From: JAEWSN01 sp038249175
GTDB lineage: Bacteria; Bacillota; Clostridia; DSM-8532
Assembly: GCA_038249175.1 (NCBI GenBank)
Contig: JBBRWP010000120.1
Coordinates: 1-9,409 of the forward strand
Reading direction: 5' to 3'
DNA length: 9,409 bases
Positions 1-6,192 of the stretch are shown here, one piece after another (within the stretch, counting starts at the first letter, position 1; each line of letters opens with the position of its first letter). A program made the translations under genes and the position numbers. The notes below the pieces were generated by a model, which searched no databases, was not told where the DNA came from, and was given only the letters and a program-made list of their open reading frames with translations.

Positions 1-170
1 AGCGAAAACACGCGTGGTATGAAATATATGCCGCCTCTTGCAGCATCTCTTCCCTCGTTGAATGAGACAACAAATATGTACCAAAACGGGTAAAGCGTTA
101 TAAAGAAAATAAACGCCATTAAAGCTATATTTATTGTGTCAAATGCCCAATCGCCTGGCTTCCTCTTCAC
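1..170 (-). CDS. Carbohydrate ABC transporter permease, second subunit (N-terminal part, cut by window edge)
   Basis: This is the first 56 codons of an integral membrane permease, probably the partner of the permease encoded just upstream, in an oligosaccharide/sugar importer of the LplC/YtcP type (MalG-like). I translated it by hand. It starts with GTG at 170-168 and reads VKRKPGDWAFDTINIALMAF, followed by one hydrophobic segment (about residues 14-36) and then YPFWYIFVVSFNEGRDA, the layout typical of the N-terminus of this permease class. The GTG start is supported by an AGGAGG that overlaps the TAG stop of the upstream permease, with a 6-nt spacer, so the two genes are probably translationally coupled. 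The EAA loop, the remaining membrane segments and the stop codon lie outside the window. Family assignment rests on the N-terminal pattern and on context; the substrate is unknown. Confidence 0.8.
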   Translation of the reverse strand, partial: MKRKPGDWAFDTINIALMAFIFFITLYPFWYIFVVSFNEGRDAARGGIYFIPRVFS

Positions 171-180
171 TTTTGTCCTC

Positions 181-1137
181 CTAAAAAAACGATGAACCGG
201 TCAGTTTATCCGAAACCTTATTGGTGATTAAAAGCAGGATAAGTGCCACAATTGATTTCAGAAAACCAACCGCTGTTGCATAAGAAAATCTTCCCAACTG
301 TATACCCATTCTGTAAACGTAAATATCCAAAACCGTACTCGTTGAAGTATTCAGTGTATTCTTCAAAACAAAAATCTGATCAAAATTGGAATTCAACAAA
401 CCTGAAACAGTAAAGATAAACAATATTGATATTGTACCCATGATGCTGGGAAGGGTAATGTTGAACATCTTGCGGAATCGCCCTGCCCCATCAACGGTAG
501 CGGCTTCATATAATTCCGGATTAATCCCTGCAATAGCCGCAATATAGATGATAGCTCCCCAACCCATTTCCTTCCATATTCCTGAAATAACGGCCGTTCC
601 CCAAAAATACTTAGGTTCTCCCAGTAGAAAAATGGGTTCACTAACGAGGTTAAGCTTCATGAGAATATCATTTATCAAACCTGTGTCAGAAGTCCAATTA
701 AGGAGAAAACCACCAAGAATAACCCATGAGACAAAATGCGGAAGATAGGATATGGTTTGAATGACCCTTTTGAATTTCACATTGACCAGTTCATTGAGAA
801 GAAGGGCAAAAATGATGGGTATGGGGAATCCAAACACAATATTCAGACTGCTTATTCCCAAAGTGTTTTTCAGCGCAGCCCAAACGTTTGGATCATTTAG
901 AAATTGGCGGAAATATTTCAACCCCGCAAAAGGGGCGGCAAATATAGGTTTTATGACCTTGTAATCAGAAAAAGCCATATAAATGCCACTCATGGGAATA
1001 TAGTTGAAAATTATACTCCAGGCAACAAACATCAGGGCTATGATGTGCATGGTTTTTTGTTTATAGAGCCTTTTGAAGAAGTTGCTGCTACTTGGCAATG
1101 CAGCGGGAGTATGTTTAATTCGTCTAATATTGGACAT
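181..1137 (-). CDS. Carbohydrate ABC transporter permease, LplB/YteP type (MalF-like)
   Basis: A 318-residue inner-membrane subunit of a binding-protein-dependent sugar importer. It forms half of the translocation pore, with the permease encoded immediately downstream. The N-terminus is hydrophilic (residues 1-30). Hydrophobic segments follow near 31-48, 95-115, 130-148, 180-204, 233-250 and 285-304, which fits six membrane spans. The cytoplasmic EAA loop that docks on the ATPase is clear at 211-230: EAA, then DGAGR, ending ITLP. The NYIPMSGIYMAFSDYK stretch near 45-60 is typical of LplB-type permeases. GGGGG at 1144-1148 lies 6 nt before the ATG. No ATPase gene is in view; this class often borrows a shared MsmX-type ATPase, and the solute-binding protein gene is usually nearby, presumably beyond the left edge. 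The class is certain; the substrate cannot be read from the sequence. Confidence 0.93.
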   Translation of the reverse strand: MSNIRRIKHTPAALPSSSNFFKRLYKQKTMHIIALMFVAWSIIFNYIPMSGIYMAFSDYKVIKPIFAAPFAGLKYFRQFLNDPNVWAALKNTLGISSLNIVFGFPIPIIFALLLNELVNVKFKRVIQTISYLPHFVSWVILGGFLLNWTSDTGLINDILMKLNLVSEPIFLLGEPKYFWGTAVISGIWKEMGWGAIIYIAAIAGINPELYEAATVDGAGRFRKMFNITLPSIMGTISILFIFTVSGLLNSNFDQIFVLKNTLNTSTSTVLDIYVYRMGIQLGRFSYATAVGFLKSIVALILLLITNKVSDKLTGSSFF

Positions 1138-1176
1138 TATGTACCCCCAACGTTATGAAATATTCACAAAATATTT

Positions 1177-1320
1177 ATGATTTCACTGCAACAACTCGAA
1201 AAAAATTCCATTTCAGCCACAAAACATGGCGCACATCCCATTTTTATAACTGAAACAGGCTGTTTTCAACACATTTACTGCTGTTTTTAATTCAATGAAG
1301 AGTTGTTGAATTGAAATCAT
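1177..1320. repeat. 21-bp imperfect inverted repeat enclosing 102 bp
   Basis: The left arm is 1177-1197 (ATGATTTCA ... CAACAACTC) and the right arm 1300-1320 is its reverse complement at 19 of 21 positions; only the 10th and 12th bases differ. If the element is taken as 1178-1319 (142 bp), each end is flanked by TTTA (1174-1177 and 1320-1323), as a 4-bp target-site duplication would look. A likely minus-strand promoter for the importer sits between the arms. It could be a non-autonomous transposon remnant (MITE) or a pair of distant operator sites used for looping. The arms and identities are seen directly; the two explanations are inference. Confidence 0.75.
1241..1269 (-). promoter_or_regulatory. 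Candidate sigma-A promoter of the sugar importer
   Basis: On the minus strand TTGAAA (1269-1264) is a 5/6 match to the -35 box. It is followed by an A/T-rich TATAAAAA run (1248-1241) that gives a -10 of TATAAA with 15-bp spacing or TAAAAA with 17-bp spacing. Initiation near 1234 would leave a leader of about 100 nt before the permease ATG, carrying one arm of the inverted repeat. Confidence 0.4.
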
Positions 1321-1559
1321 TTATATACTCAGCATAGACTGAATACTCTGAAAAACATAGGTCTTAAATTTACGGTCACGGTGCTTTTTTTAAGATTTTG
1401 CATTAACTGGAGTTGGCTTGAATAAGGAATACCCACACAAACCAGGCAGCAAACCCTGTATCCATTCCCCCCAATGTTACCTTTTTGGGTGTTTTCTTAA
1501 AGCACAAGGCACGCTAACCCCGCTGATAAGAAAAATATGTCATCTACCTTTTTTACTTC

Positions 1560-1588
1560 TTTACATTTTCTTGTGATTAGAGGATGAT
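1560..1588 (+). promoter_or_regulatory. Weak candidate promoter for glgCD
   Basis: TTTACA (1560-1565) and GATGAT (1583-1588) are spaced by 17 bp and match the -35 and -10 boxes at 5/6 and 4/6. Other A/T-rich candidates lie closer to the gene (TATATAAG at 1599-1606, TATACAT at 1610-1616) but lack a good -35 at the right distance. The true start site cannot be decided from sequence alone. Confidence 0.25.
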
Positions 1589-1630
1589 GGAAAGAGGGTA
1601 TATAAGCACTATACATAAGAGTAATACAAA

Positions 1631-1635
1631 GGAGG
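1631..1635 (+). promoter_or_regulatory. Ribosome binding site that decides the glgC start
   Basis: GGAGG at 1631-1635 is one base from the ATG at 1637 but 7 bases from the in-frame ATG at 1643. Only the second spacing suits initiation, so the protein should begin MPHKQIVALLLAGG. Confidence 0.8.
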
Positions 1636-1642
1636 AATGGGT

Positions 1643-2923
1643 ATGCCACACAAACAAATCGTTGCATTGCTGCTTGCCGGCGGTCAGGGAAGCCGCTTGG
1701 GTGTACTGACACAAACCGTTGCAAAGCCGGCCGTTTTATATGGCGGCAAGTATCGGATTATCGACTTTACCTTAAGCAACTGCATCAATTCAGGTATTGA
1801 TACCGTGGGCGTCTTGACACAATATCAGCCCCTGAAACTAAACTCCCACATCGGTATTGGGAAACCATGGGATTTGGATCGCATGAATGGCGGCATCAGT
1901 ATTCTGGCACCTTTTACACGCGGCAAGTTGGGCGAATGGTATACAGGAACGGCTGATGCAATCTGTCAAAACATCCATTATGTGGATGAGCTGGATCCGG
2001 ATTATGTCATTATTCTCTCCGGCGACCATATTTATAAAATGGACTATTCTCTCATGCTGGCAACCCACACAAGAAATGAAGCGGAAGCGACGATTTCTGT
2101 TATCACGGTTCCCATGGAAGAAGCCAACCGCTATGGCATTATGGATGTAGATGAAAACGACCGTGTTGTGGCTTTTGAGGAAAAACCGACATACCCGAAA
2201 AGCAACCTTGCCTCCATGGGTATTTATATTTTCAACTGGCAAACACTCAAGAATTATTTACAGCAAGACCATATTTCACCCACCTCCGAGCACGATTTCG
2301 GAAAGAATATTATCCCCAACATGCTCGGTGACGGTAAAAAAATGGTGGCTTACCGTTTCGAAGGCTACTGGCGCGATGTCGGCACCATACAAGCCTACTG
2401 GGAATCCACCATGAACTTAACCGAACGGGTACCGGATTTTAATCTTTTCGATCCTTTATGGAAAATTTATACACCCAATCCCGTTTATCCGGCTCACTAT
2501 ATCGGGGACAATGCAAGGGTGAACCAGTCGATTATTGCAGAGGGCTGTATGATTTATGGCACGGTGAAAAACTCTGTCGTATTTCCAGGTGTGACGGTTC
2601 AACCAGGTGCCTTTATCAAAGACAGCATTATCATGTCAGATACCTTTATCGGGGAAGGAACCACAGTGGATACGGCCATCATCGGCGAAAATGCCGTTAT
2701 TGGCAACCAGGTTGCAATTGGTCTGGGCGAGTATGCCCCCAGTACCTACAATCCGAAGGTCTATGAATCCCTCATTACAGTCATCGGTTCAAACACTATT
2801 GTTCCCAGTGAAACAAAAATAGGAAAAAATGTTGTCATTGATAATGGATTAACGCCGTCAGATTTTAAAGACTGCATCATTCCATCCGGCGGTTATGTCA
2901 TGAGGGGAGGGAATGAAAAATGA
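1643..2923 (+). CDS. glgC: Glucose-1-phosphate adenylyltransferase, catalytic subunit GlgC
   Basis: A 426-residue cytoplasmic enzyme that makes ADP-glucose and pyrophosphate from ATP and glucose-1-phosphate, the committed step of bacterial glycogen synthesis. Counting from the ATG at 1643, the nucleotide-binding loop LLLAGGQGSRLG is at about 9-20, KPAVLYGGKYRIIDF at 28-42, WYTGTADAI at 99-107, the catalytic metal-site SGDH at 126-129, FEEKP at 178-182 for glucose-1-phosphate, EHDFGKNIIP at 216-225 and GYWRDVGT at 241-248. A left-handed beta-helix hexapeptide domain fills the C-terminus from about 280. All expected active-site signatures are intact. A longer reading from 1637 adds two residues but has a poorly placed ribosome site. 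The gene overlaps glgD by 4 bp (ATGA), so the two subunits are probably made in a coupled ratio. Confidence 0.96.
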   Translation: MPHKQIVALLLAGGQGSRLGVLTQTVAKPAVLYGGKYRIIDFTLSNCINSGIDTVGVLTQYQPLKLNSHIGIGKPWDLDRMNGGISILAPFTRGKLGEWYTGTADAICQNIHYVDELDPDYVIILSGDHIYKMDYSLMLATHTRNEAEATISVITVPMEEANRYGIMDVDENDRVVAFEEKPTYPKSNLASMGIYIFNWQTLKNYLQQDHISPTSEHDFGKNIIPNMLGDGKKMVAYRFEGYWRDVGTIQAYWESTMNLTERVPDFNLFDPLWKIYTPNPVYPAHYIGDNARVNQSIIAEGCMIYGTVKNSVVFPGVTVQPGAFIKDSIIMSDTFIGEGTTVDTAIIGENAVIGNQVAIGLGEYAPSTYNPKVYESLITVIGSNTIVPSETKIGKNVVIDNGLTPSDFKDCIIPSGGYVMRGGNEK

Positions 2924-4041
2924 GTCATGCCATGGGTATTATCCTGACGGGTGGAAAAAACAACAGGCTCAAGGAACTTTCTGCTGAAAGATCCATTGCT
3001 GCGGTTCCTTTTGGCGGCAAGTACAGAGCCATCGATTTTGTGTTATCCAATTTTGTAAATTCTGGCATCGTCAATGTGGGTGTCATTACCCAGTACAACT
3101 TCCGTTCCCTGTTGGATCATCTCGGTTCCGGGAAGGAATGGGATCTGGACAGAAAAAATGAGGGCTTGTTTATTTTTCCGCCCTACCTTTCAGAAATCGG
3201 TACCGGTTGGTATAAAGGCACCGCAGATTCCATGTACAACAACCTGACCTTTATACAAAGAAGCGATGAAGAATATGTTGTCATTGCCCAGGGCTATGCC
3301 ATTTACAATATGGACTATGAGCCGATGATTGATGCACATATTACATCCGGTGCCGATATTACAATTGCCGTGCATGATCTGGTTGATTTTTCAATGAGCG
3401 AACAACGACTCCTGGGTATGGTTGAGATTGATGAACATAACCGCATCATCGATTTTCAGGAAAAGCCCTTAAACCCAAAGAAGAGCCTTTGTTCAATAGG
3501 GGTTTATGTCATTCGCCGAACGCTGCTCATCGAATTGCTGCAAAACTGTGCAGCGCATGGATACACGGAATTCGTCAACGATCTCCTTATTAAGAATGTA
3601 TCCAGTATGAACATGCAAGCTTATCAATTCCAAGGGTATTGGCGACCGATGAGCACGATACAACTGTTTTACCGATCGAATATGGAATTGTTGAATCCAC
3701 GCGTGCGGGCAGAACTGCTGATGGACCGTCGACGCATCTACACCAAAGTCAAAGATGAAACACCGGCGAAGTATAACGAAGAAGCTGATGTTCGTAACAG
3801 TATTGTGGCCGATGGCTGCATTATTGAAGGCGTGGTTGAAAACAGCGTGCTGTTTCGTGGTGTCAAGGTTATGAAAGGCTCCAGCATCAAGGACAGCATC
3901 GTTATGCAGGGGTCCATTGTCGGTGAAGGTGTTTCATTAAAGCACGCCATTCTGGACAAGGGTGTTACCATAACCGCCGGGAAACAGTTGCAGGGCGATT
4001 TAGAATGGCCGCTCATCGTCGGAAAAAATGTGACAGTGTAG
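2920..4041 (+). CDS. glgD: GlgD, non-catalytic partner subunit of ADP-glucose pyrophosphorylase
   Basis: A 373-residue GlgC paralogue that in Bacillales and Clostridia joins GlgC in a hetero-oligomer and raises its activity. The nucleotidyltransferase fold is recognisable: ILTGGKNNRL at 8-17, PFGGKYRAIDF at 30-40, WYKGTADSM at 97-105, FQEKP at 179-183, a hexapeptide beta-helix from about 285. Active-site positions have decayed in the GlgD manner. SGDH of GlgC is AQGY here (123-126), losing the metal-binding Asp. The Lys of KPAV is Ser (RSIAAV), and YWRDVGT is YWRPMST (240-246). Direct catalysis is therefore unlikely. The ATG overlaps the glgC stop, and GGGGAGGG at 2904-2911 gives a strong ribosome site with an 8-nt spacer. 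Transcription probably ends at the hairpin at 4188-4223, so glgA and glgB are not downstream in this unit. Confidence 0.94.
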   Translation: MSHAMGIILTGGKNNRLKELSAERSIAAVPFGGKYRAIDFVLSNFVNSGIVNVGVITQYNFRSLLDHLGSGKEWDLDRKNEGLFIFPPYLSEIGTGWYKGTADSMYNNLTFIQRSDEEYVVIAQGYAIYNMDYEPMIDAHITSGADITIAVHDLVDFSMSEQRLLGMVEIDEHNRIIDFQEKPLNPKKSLCSIGVYVIRRTLLIELLQNCAAHGYTEFVNDLLIKNVSSMNMQAYQFQGYWRPMSTIQLFYRSNMELLNPRVRAELLMDRRRIYTKVKDETPAKYNEEADVRNSIVADGCIIEGVVENSVLFRGVKVMKGSSIKDSIVMQGSIVGEGVSLKHAILDKGVTITAGKQLQGDLEWPLIVGKNVTV

Positions 4042-4094
4042 ACATTTTTAAAACAATGGTGACCGCGAAGACATTTTTCAAACAATGGTGTCCG
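4040..4094. repeat. Two tandem 26-bp repeats beginning in the glgD stop codon
   Basis: Copy 1 is 4040-4065 and copy 2 is 4069-4094, a 29-bp period. They agree at 24 of 26 positions, reading AGACATTTTT, then A or C, AAACAATGGTG, then A or T, CCG. Copy 1 starts with the last two bases of the glgD TAG. They may be tandem protein-binding sites or the end of a degraded insertion sequence; IS21-type ends carry such repeated blocks. No transposase is present. Confidence 0.8.
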
Positions 4095-4116
4095 TGCAAT
4101 CATCCGAAAATGATGC

Positions 4117-4143
4117 GATTTCAGTTCTTTTTTCGCTGAAATC
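4117..4143. other. Small hairpin downstream of glgD
   Basis: GATTTCAG (4117-4124) pairs perfectly with CTGAAATC (4136-4143) around an 11-base T-rich loop. It lacks a following T tract, so it is not a convincing terminator. A second weak stem (AGGG with CCCT, about 4143-4168) follows. They may protect the 3' end of the glgCD mRNA or have no role. Confidence 0.4.
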
Positions 4144-4187
4144 AGGGTTTTGCATAGAATACAACCCTATATAAAGTGTTTCTTTTG

Positions 4188-4223
4188 AAAAAGGCATGGA
4201 TTTTTAACAATCCATACCTTTTT
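4188..4223. terminator. Bidirectional intrinsic terminator between glgD and gpsA
   Basis: The arms 4191-4202 (AAGGCATGGATT) and 4209-4220 (AATCCATACCTT) pair at 11 of 12 positions around a 6-base loop; the odd pair becomes a G-U wobble in the minus-strand RNA. The plus strand continues into six T residues, and the minus strand into CCTTTTT. It sits between convergent genes and can end both the glgCD and the gpsA transcripts. Confidence 0.85.
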
Positions 4224-4292
4224 TATTCTGTCCTTTTTTCGATTTCTTCAAAATTGCATAAAAAACCCGTGTAACTATTTTTTACTGTTTTT

Positions 4293-5300
4293 TTACCAGC
4301 CGGGTTCCTCGGTTTCATGTTTCTTACTTCTTGTCATCAGTGCATAAACGGCTTTTTTGGCATCCTTGCCCTCAAAAAGAATCTTATAAGCTTCTTGTGA
4401 AATGGGCATCATAACCCCTGTGCGGTCTGCCAGTGCCTTGACTGCTTTGGTAGCTGAAATACCTTCCACGACCATTTTCACCTGGTCTTGTGCAGCTTCA
4501 ACTGTAGCCCCTTTACCAATGAGGTAGCCGGCATTCCAGTTTCGGCTGTGTCGGCTGGTACACGTGACAATTAAATCACCGATACCCGTTAAGCCGGAAA
4601 ACGTCTTGGCATTTCCGCCCAGAGCAACGCCCAGACGGGCTATTTCTGTCATACCCCGGGTCATCAAAGCGGCCTTTGAATTATCGCCATGGCCAAGGCC
4701 GTCGCTGATGCCCGCACAGACGGCGATGACATTCTTCACCGCCGAACCAATTTCCGCACCAATCAGGTCAGAGCTGGTATACACACGGAAGTTTGGTGTC
4801 ATAAACGCATCTTGTACAGCTTCTGCTGCGACACGACTGCTGCTTGCTGATACCACGGTTGTCGGAATACCCAAAGCAACTTCTTCGGCATGGCTGGGTC
4901 CATATAGACCAACAATGGCCTGTCCCGGTATTTCTTCCTGAATCACTTCAGATAAACGTTTACCGCTTCCTTCTTCAAGTCCTTTGGAACAACAAACCAA
5001 AATAGCGTCTTTGGGGACATAGAGTGCAACGGATTGCGCTGTTTTTCGCATAGCCTGAGAAGGCACCACAAAAACAACCATTTCTGCACCAACCAGCGCC
5101 TCCTGTAAATTGGATGTGAACCGAACCGATTTCGGAATAAGCACCCCGGGTAGTTTATCTTTGTGTTCCCTGAATTGCATCAGTTGCTGCACTTCTTCAG
5201 GAAATAGTGACCATACAGTCAGTTTATGCTTATGATGTGAGAGCATTACAGACAGGCTGCTACCCCAGCTACCCGCTCCAATAATTGTTATATTCGCCAT
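4293..5300 (-). CDS. gpsA: NAD(P)H-dependent glycerol-3-phosphate dehydrogenase GpsA
   Basis: A 335-residue cytoplasmic enzyme that reduces dihydroxyacetone phosphate to sn-glycerol-3-phosphate, the backbone of membrane phospholipids. The Rossmann loop GAGSWG is at 8-13. Further signatures are CSKGLEE at 104-110, GPSHAEEV at 134-141, the catalytic-site lysine in GSAVKN (Lys189), GHGDNSKAALMTRG at 203-216 and GLTGIGDL at 236-243. Length and motif order are those of an intact GpsA. GGAG at 5306-5309 lies 5 nt before the ATG. It follows plsY on the same strand, which uses its product, but a 274-bp gap holding an inverted-repeat element separates them. gpsA may therefore have its own promoter; I saw no clear one. 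The transcript ends at the shared hairpin near 4188-4223. Confidence 0.96.
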   Translation of the reverse strand: MANITIIGAGSWGSSLSVMLSHHKHKLTVWSLFPEEVQQLMQFREHKDKLPGVLIPKSVRFTSNLQEALVGAEMVVFVVPSQAMRKTAQSVALYVPKDAILVCCSKGLEEGSGKRLSEVIQEEIPGQAIVGLYGPSHAEEVALGIPTTVVSASSSRVAAEAVQDAFMTPNFRVYTSSDLIGAEIGSAVKNVIAVCAGISDGLGHGDNSKAALMTRGMTEIARLGVALGGNAKTFSGLTGIGDLIVTCTSRHSRNWNAGYLIGKGATVEAAQDQVKMVVEGISATKAVKALADRTGVMMPISQEAYKILFEGKDAKKAVYALMTRSKKHETEEPGW

Positions 5301-5479
5301 ATAAACTCCAATCCAGATAAGGTTCTCAACTTAAGAAAGTCTGTATCATTAACAGCGCGACTTCGATATTTACGCCAAGTCTAGCATCATTTTTGAGGAT
5401 TCTGACTTGTTGTAAGTCTGCATAAATAAAGGATCATAAAAATGAATTATTCAAACTCACGCTGTAGTGGTATAAGGTT

Positions 5480-5578
5480 CTAGTGTCAAATTGCATATAT
5501 TTTTTTCAGCTAAAAGTCTTACGTATCAATGATTACAGCATGATTATAATATCGGAGACTTATGCAACTTGACACTAG
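5480..5578. repeat. 18-bp inverted repeat element between plsY and gpsA (MITE-like)
   Basis: The left arm 5480-5497 (CTAGTGTCAAATTGCATA) and the right arm 5561-5578 are reverse complements at 17 of 18 positions and enclose 63 bp. If the element is 5483-5575 (93 bp), it is flanked on both sides by TA (5481-5482 and 5576-5577), as in IS630/mariner-type insertions. The core is A/T-rich and has no ORF. The right arm supplies the stop codon of plsY. Calling it mobile is inference, since no second copy occurs in the window. Confidence 0.75.
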
Positions 5579-6192
5579 TTTTTCTTGTCCGTGATTTTAG
5601 ACTCCGTACCAGCCATCAATCGTTTGATATTGGCATGGTGACGTGCAATGACCAGCACTGCCATGCAGGTACCCACAAGCAGAAGTTGCCACGGTTCACG
5701 AAACAGTGCCGAAAAAGGGACAAAAGAGGCGGCCGCCGCCATGGAACCTAGCGAAACCGTCTTCCAAACGGCAACCACCAGAAAAAACAAGGCCAGGCTG
5801 CAAAGAGCTGGATAGGGTGCAAACATCAGAAGTACCGCTGCTGATGTGAGGACGCCCTTCCCACCGCGAAAACCAAAGTATACAGGCCAGTTGTGTCCGA
5901 TAACCGCTGCAAATCCAGCCAAATACATACCCGCATATACACCATCCGGTCCCGGTCCAACAAGAAAACGACCCAGAAGGCAGGCAATCACACCCTTCAG
6001 AATATCGCCAATCAAAACAAGCACCGCTGCCTTCTTCCCCAGTGTTCTGAGGGTATTGGTCGCACCGGCATTGCCACTGCCTAAATCCCTGACGTCTTTA
6101 CCGTGAAGTACCTTTCCAACAATTATGGATGAGTTGATGCTGCCAAGCAGATAACCTGCCAGGATGGCGACAATTAAAGGGAACGCCATCAT
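5575..6192 (-). CDS. plsY: Acyl-phosphate:glycerol-3-phosphate acyltransferase PlsY
   Basis: A 205-residue multi-spanning membrane enzyme that transfers an acyl group from acyl-phosphate (made by PlsX) to position 1 of glycerol-3-phosphate, giving lysophosphatidic acid. The conserved PlsY loops are present: GYLLGSINSS at 13-22 with DLGSGNAGATN at 36-46, GHNWPVYFGFRGGKG at 99-113, and RHHANIKRLMAGTE at 184-197. Five or so hydrophobic segments separate them. The start codon overlaps the der stop (ATGA), with GGGGG at 6202-6206 nine bases upstream; a second ATG follows directly, so the protein may begin at either Met. The TAG stop lies inside the right arm of the adjacent inverted repeat, so the last residues may have been set by that insertion. 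The conserved core is unaffected. Confidence 0.96.
   Translation of the reverse strand: MMAFPLIVAILAGYLLGSINSSIIVGKVLHGKDVRDLGSGNAGATNTLRTLGKKAAVLVLIGDILKGVIACLLGRFLVGPGPDGVYAGMYLAGFAAVIGHNWPVYFGFRGGKGVLTSAAVLLMFAPYPALCSLALFFLVVAVWKTVSLGSMAAAASFVPFSALFREPWQLLLVGTCMAVLVIARHHANIKRLMAGTESKITDKKN

Larger units (their letters stand above)
1138..1636. other. Divergent intergenic region between the sugar importer and glgCD
   Basis: This 499-bp gap separates the minus-strand importer from the plus-strand glgC. I see no convincing gene in it. The only open frame, 1497-1724 on the minus strand, runs back over the glgC start and has no recognisable features. The left half holds a long inverted repeat and a candidate importer promoter. 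The right half holds a loose 7-bp stem (1362-1368 with 1389-1395) and the glgC leader. About 300 bp between the inverted repeat and glgC is otherwise unexplained, which is longer than a simple promoter needs. I could not match it to a known riboswitch. Confidence 0.7.

Noticed and set aside
1637..1642. ATG at 1637 as the start of glgC
   Set aside because: It is one base from the GGAGG, too close for initiation; the ATG at 1643 has a 7-base spacer and gives the usual N-terminus.
1497..1724. 75-codon minus-strand frame overlapping the glgC start
   Set aside because: It has no recognisable motif, runs over the glgC ribosome site and coding start, and reads as a shadow frame.
1838..2242. 134-codon minus-strand frame inside glgC
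   Set aside because: It is antisense to the conserved GlgC catalytic domain and looks like a codon-bias shadow.
4040..4094. CRISPR array
   Set aside because: There are only two copies and just 3 bp between them, leaving no room for a spacer.
4117..4143. Terminator of glgCD at the GATTTCAG hairpin
   Set aside because: It has a long loop and no T tract after it; the hairpin at 4188-4223 is much better.
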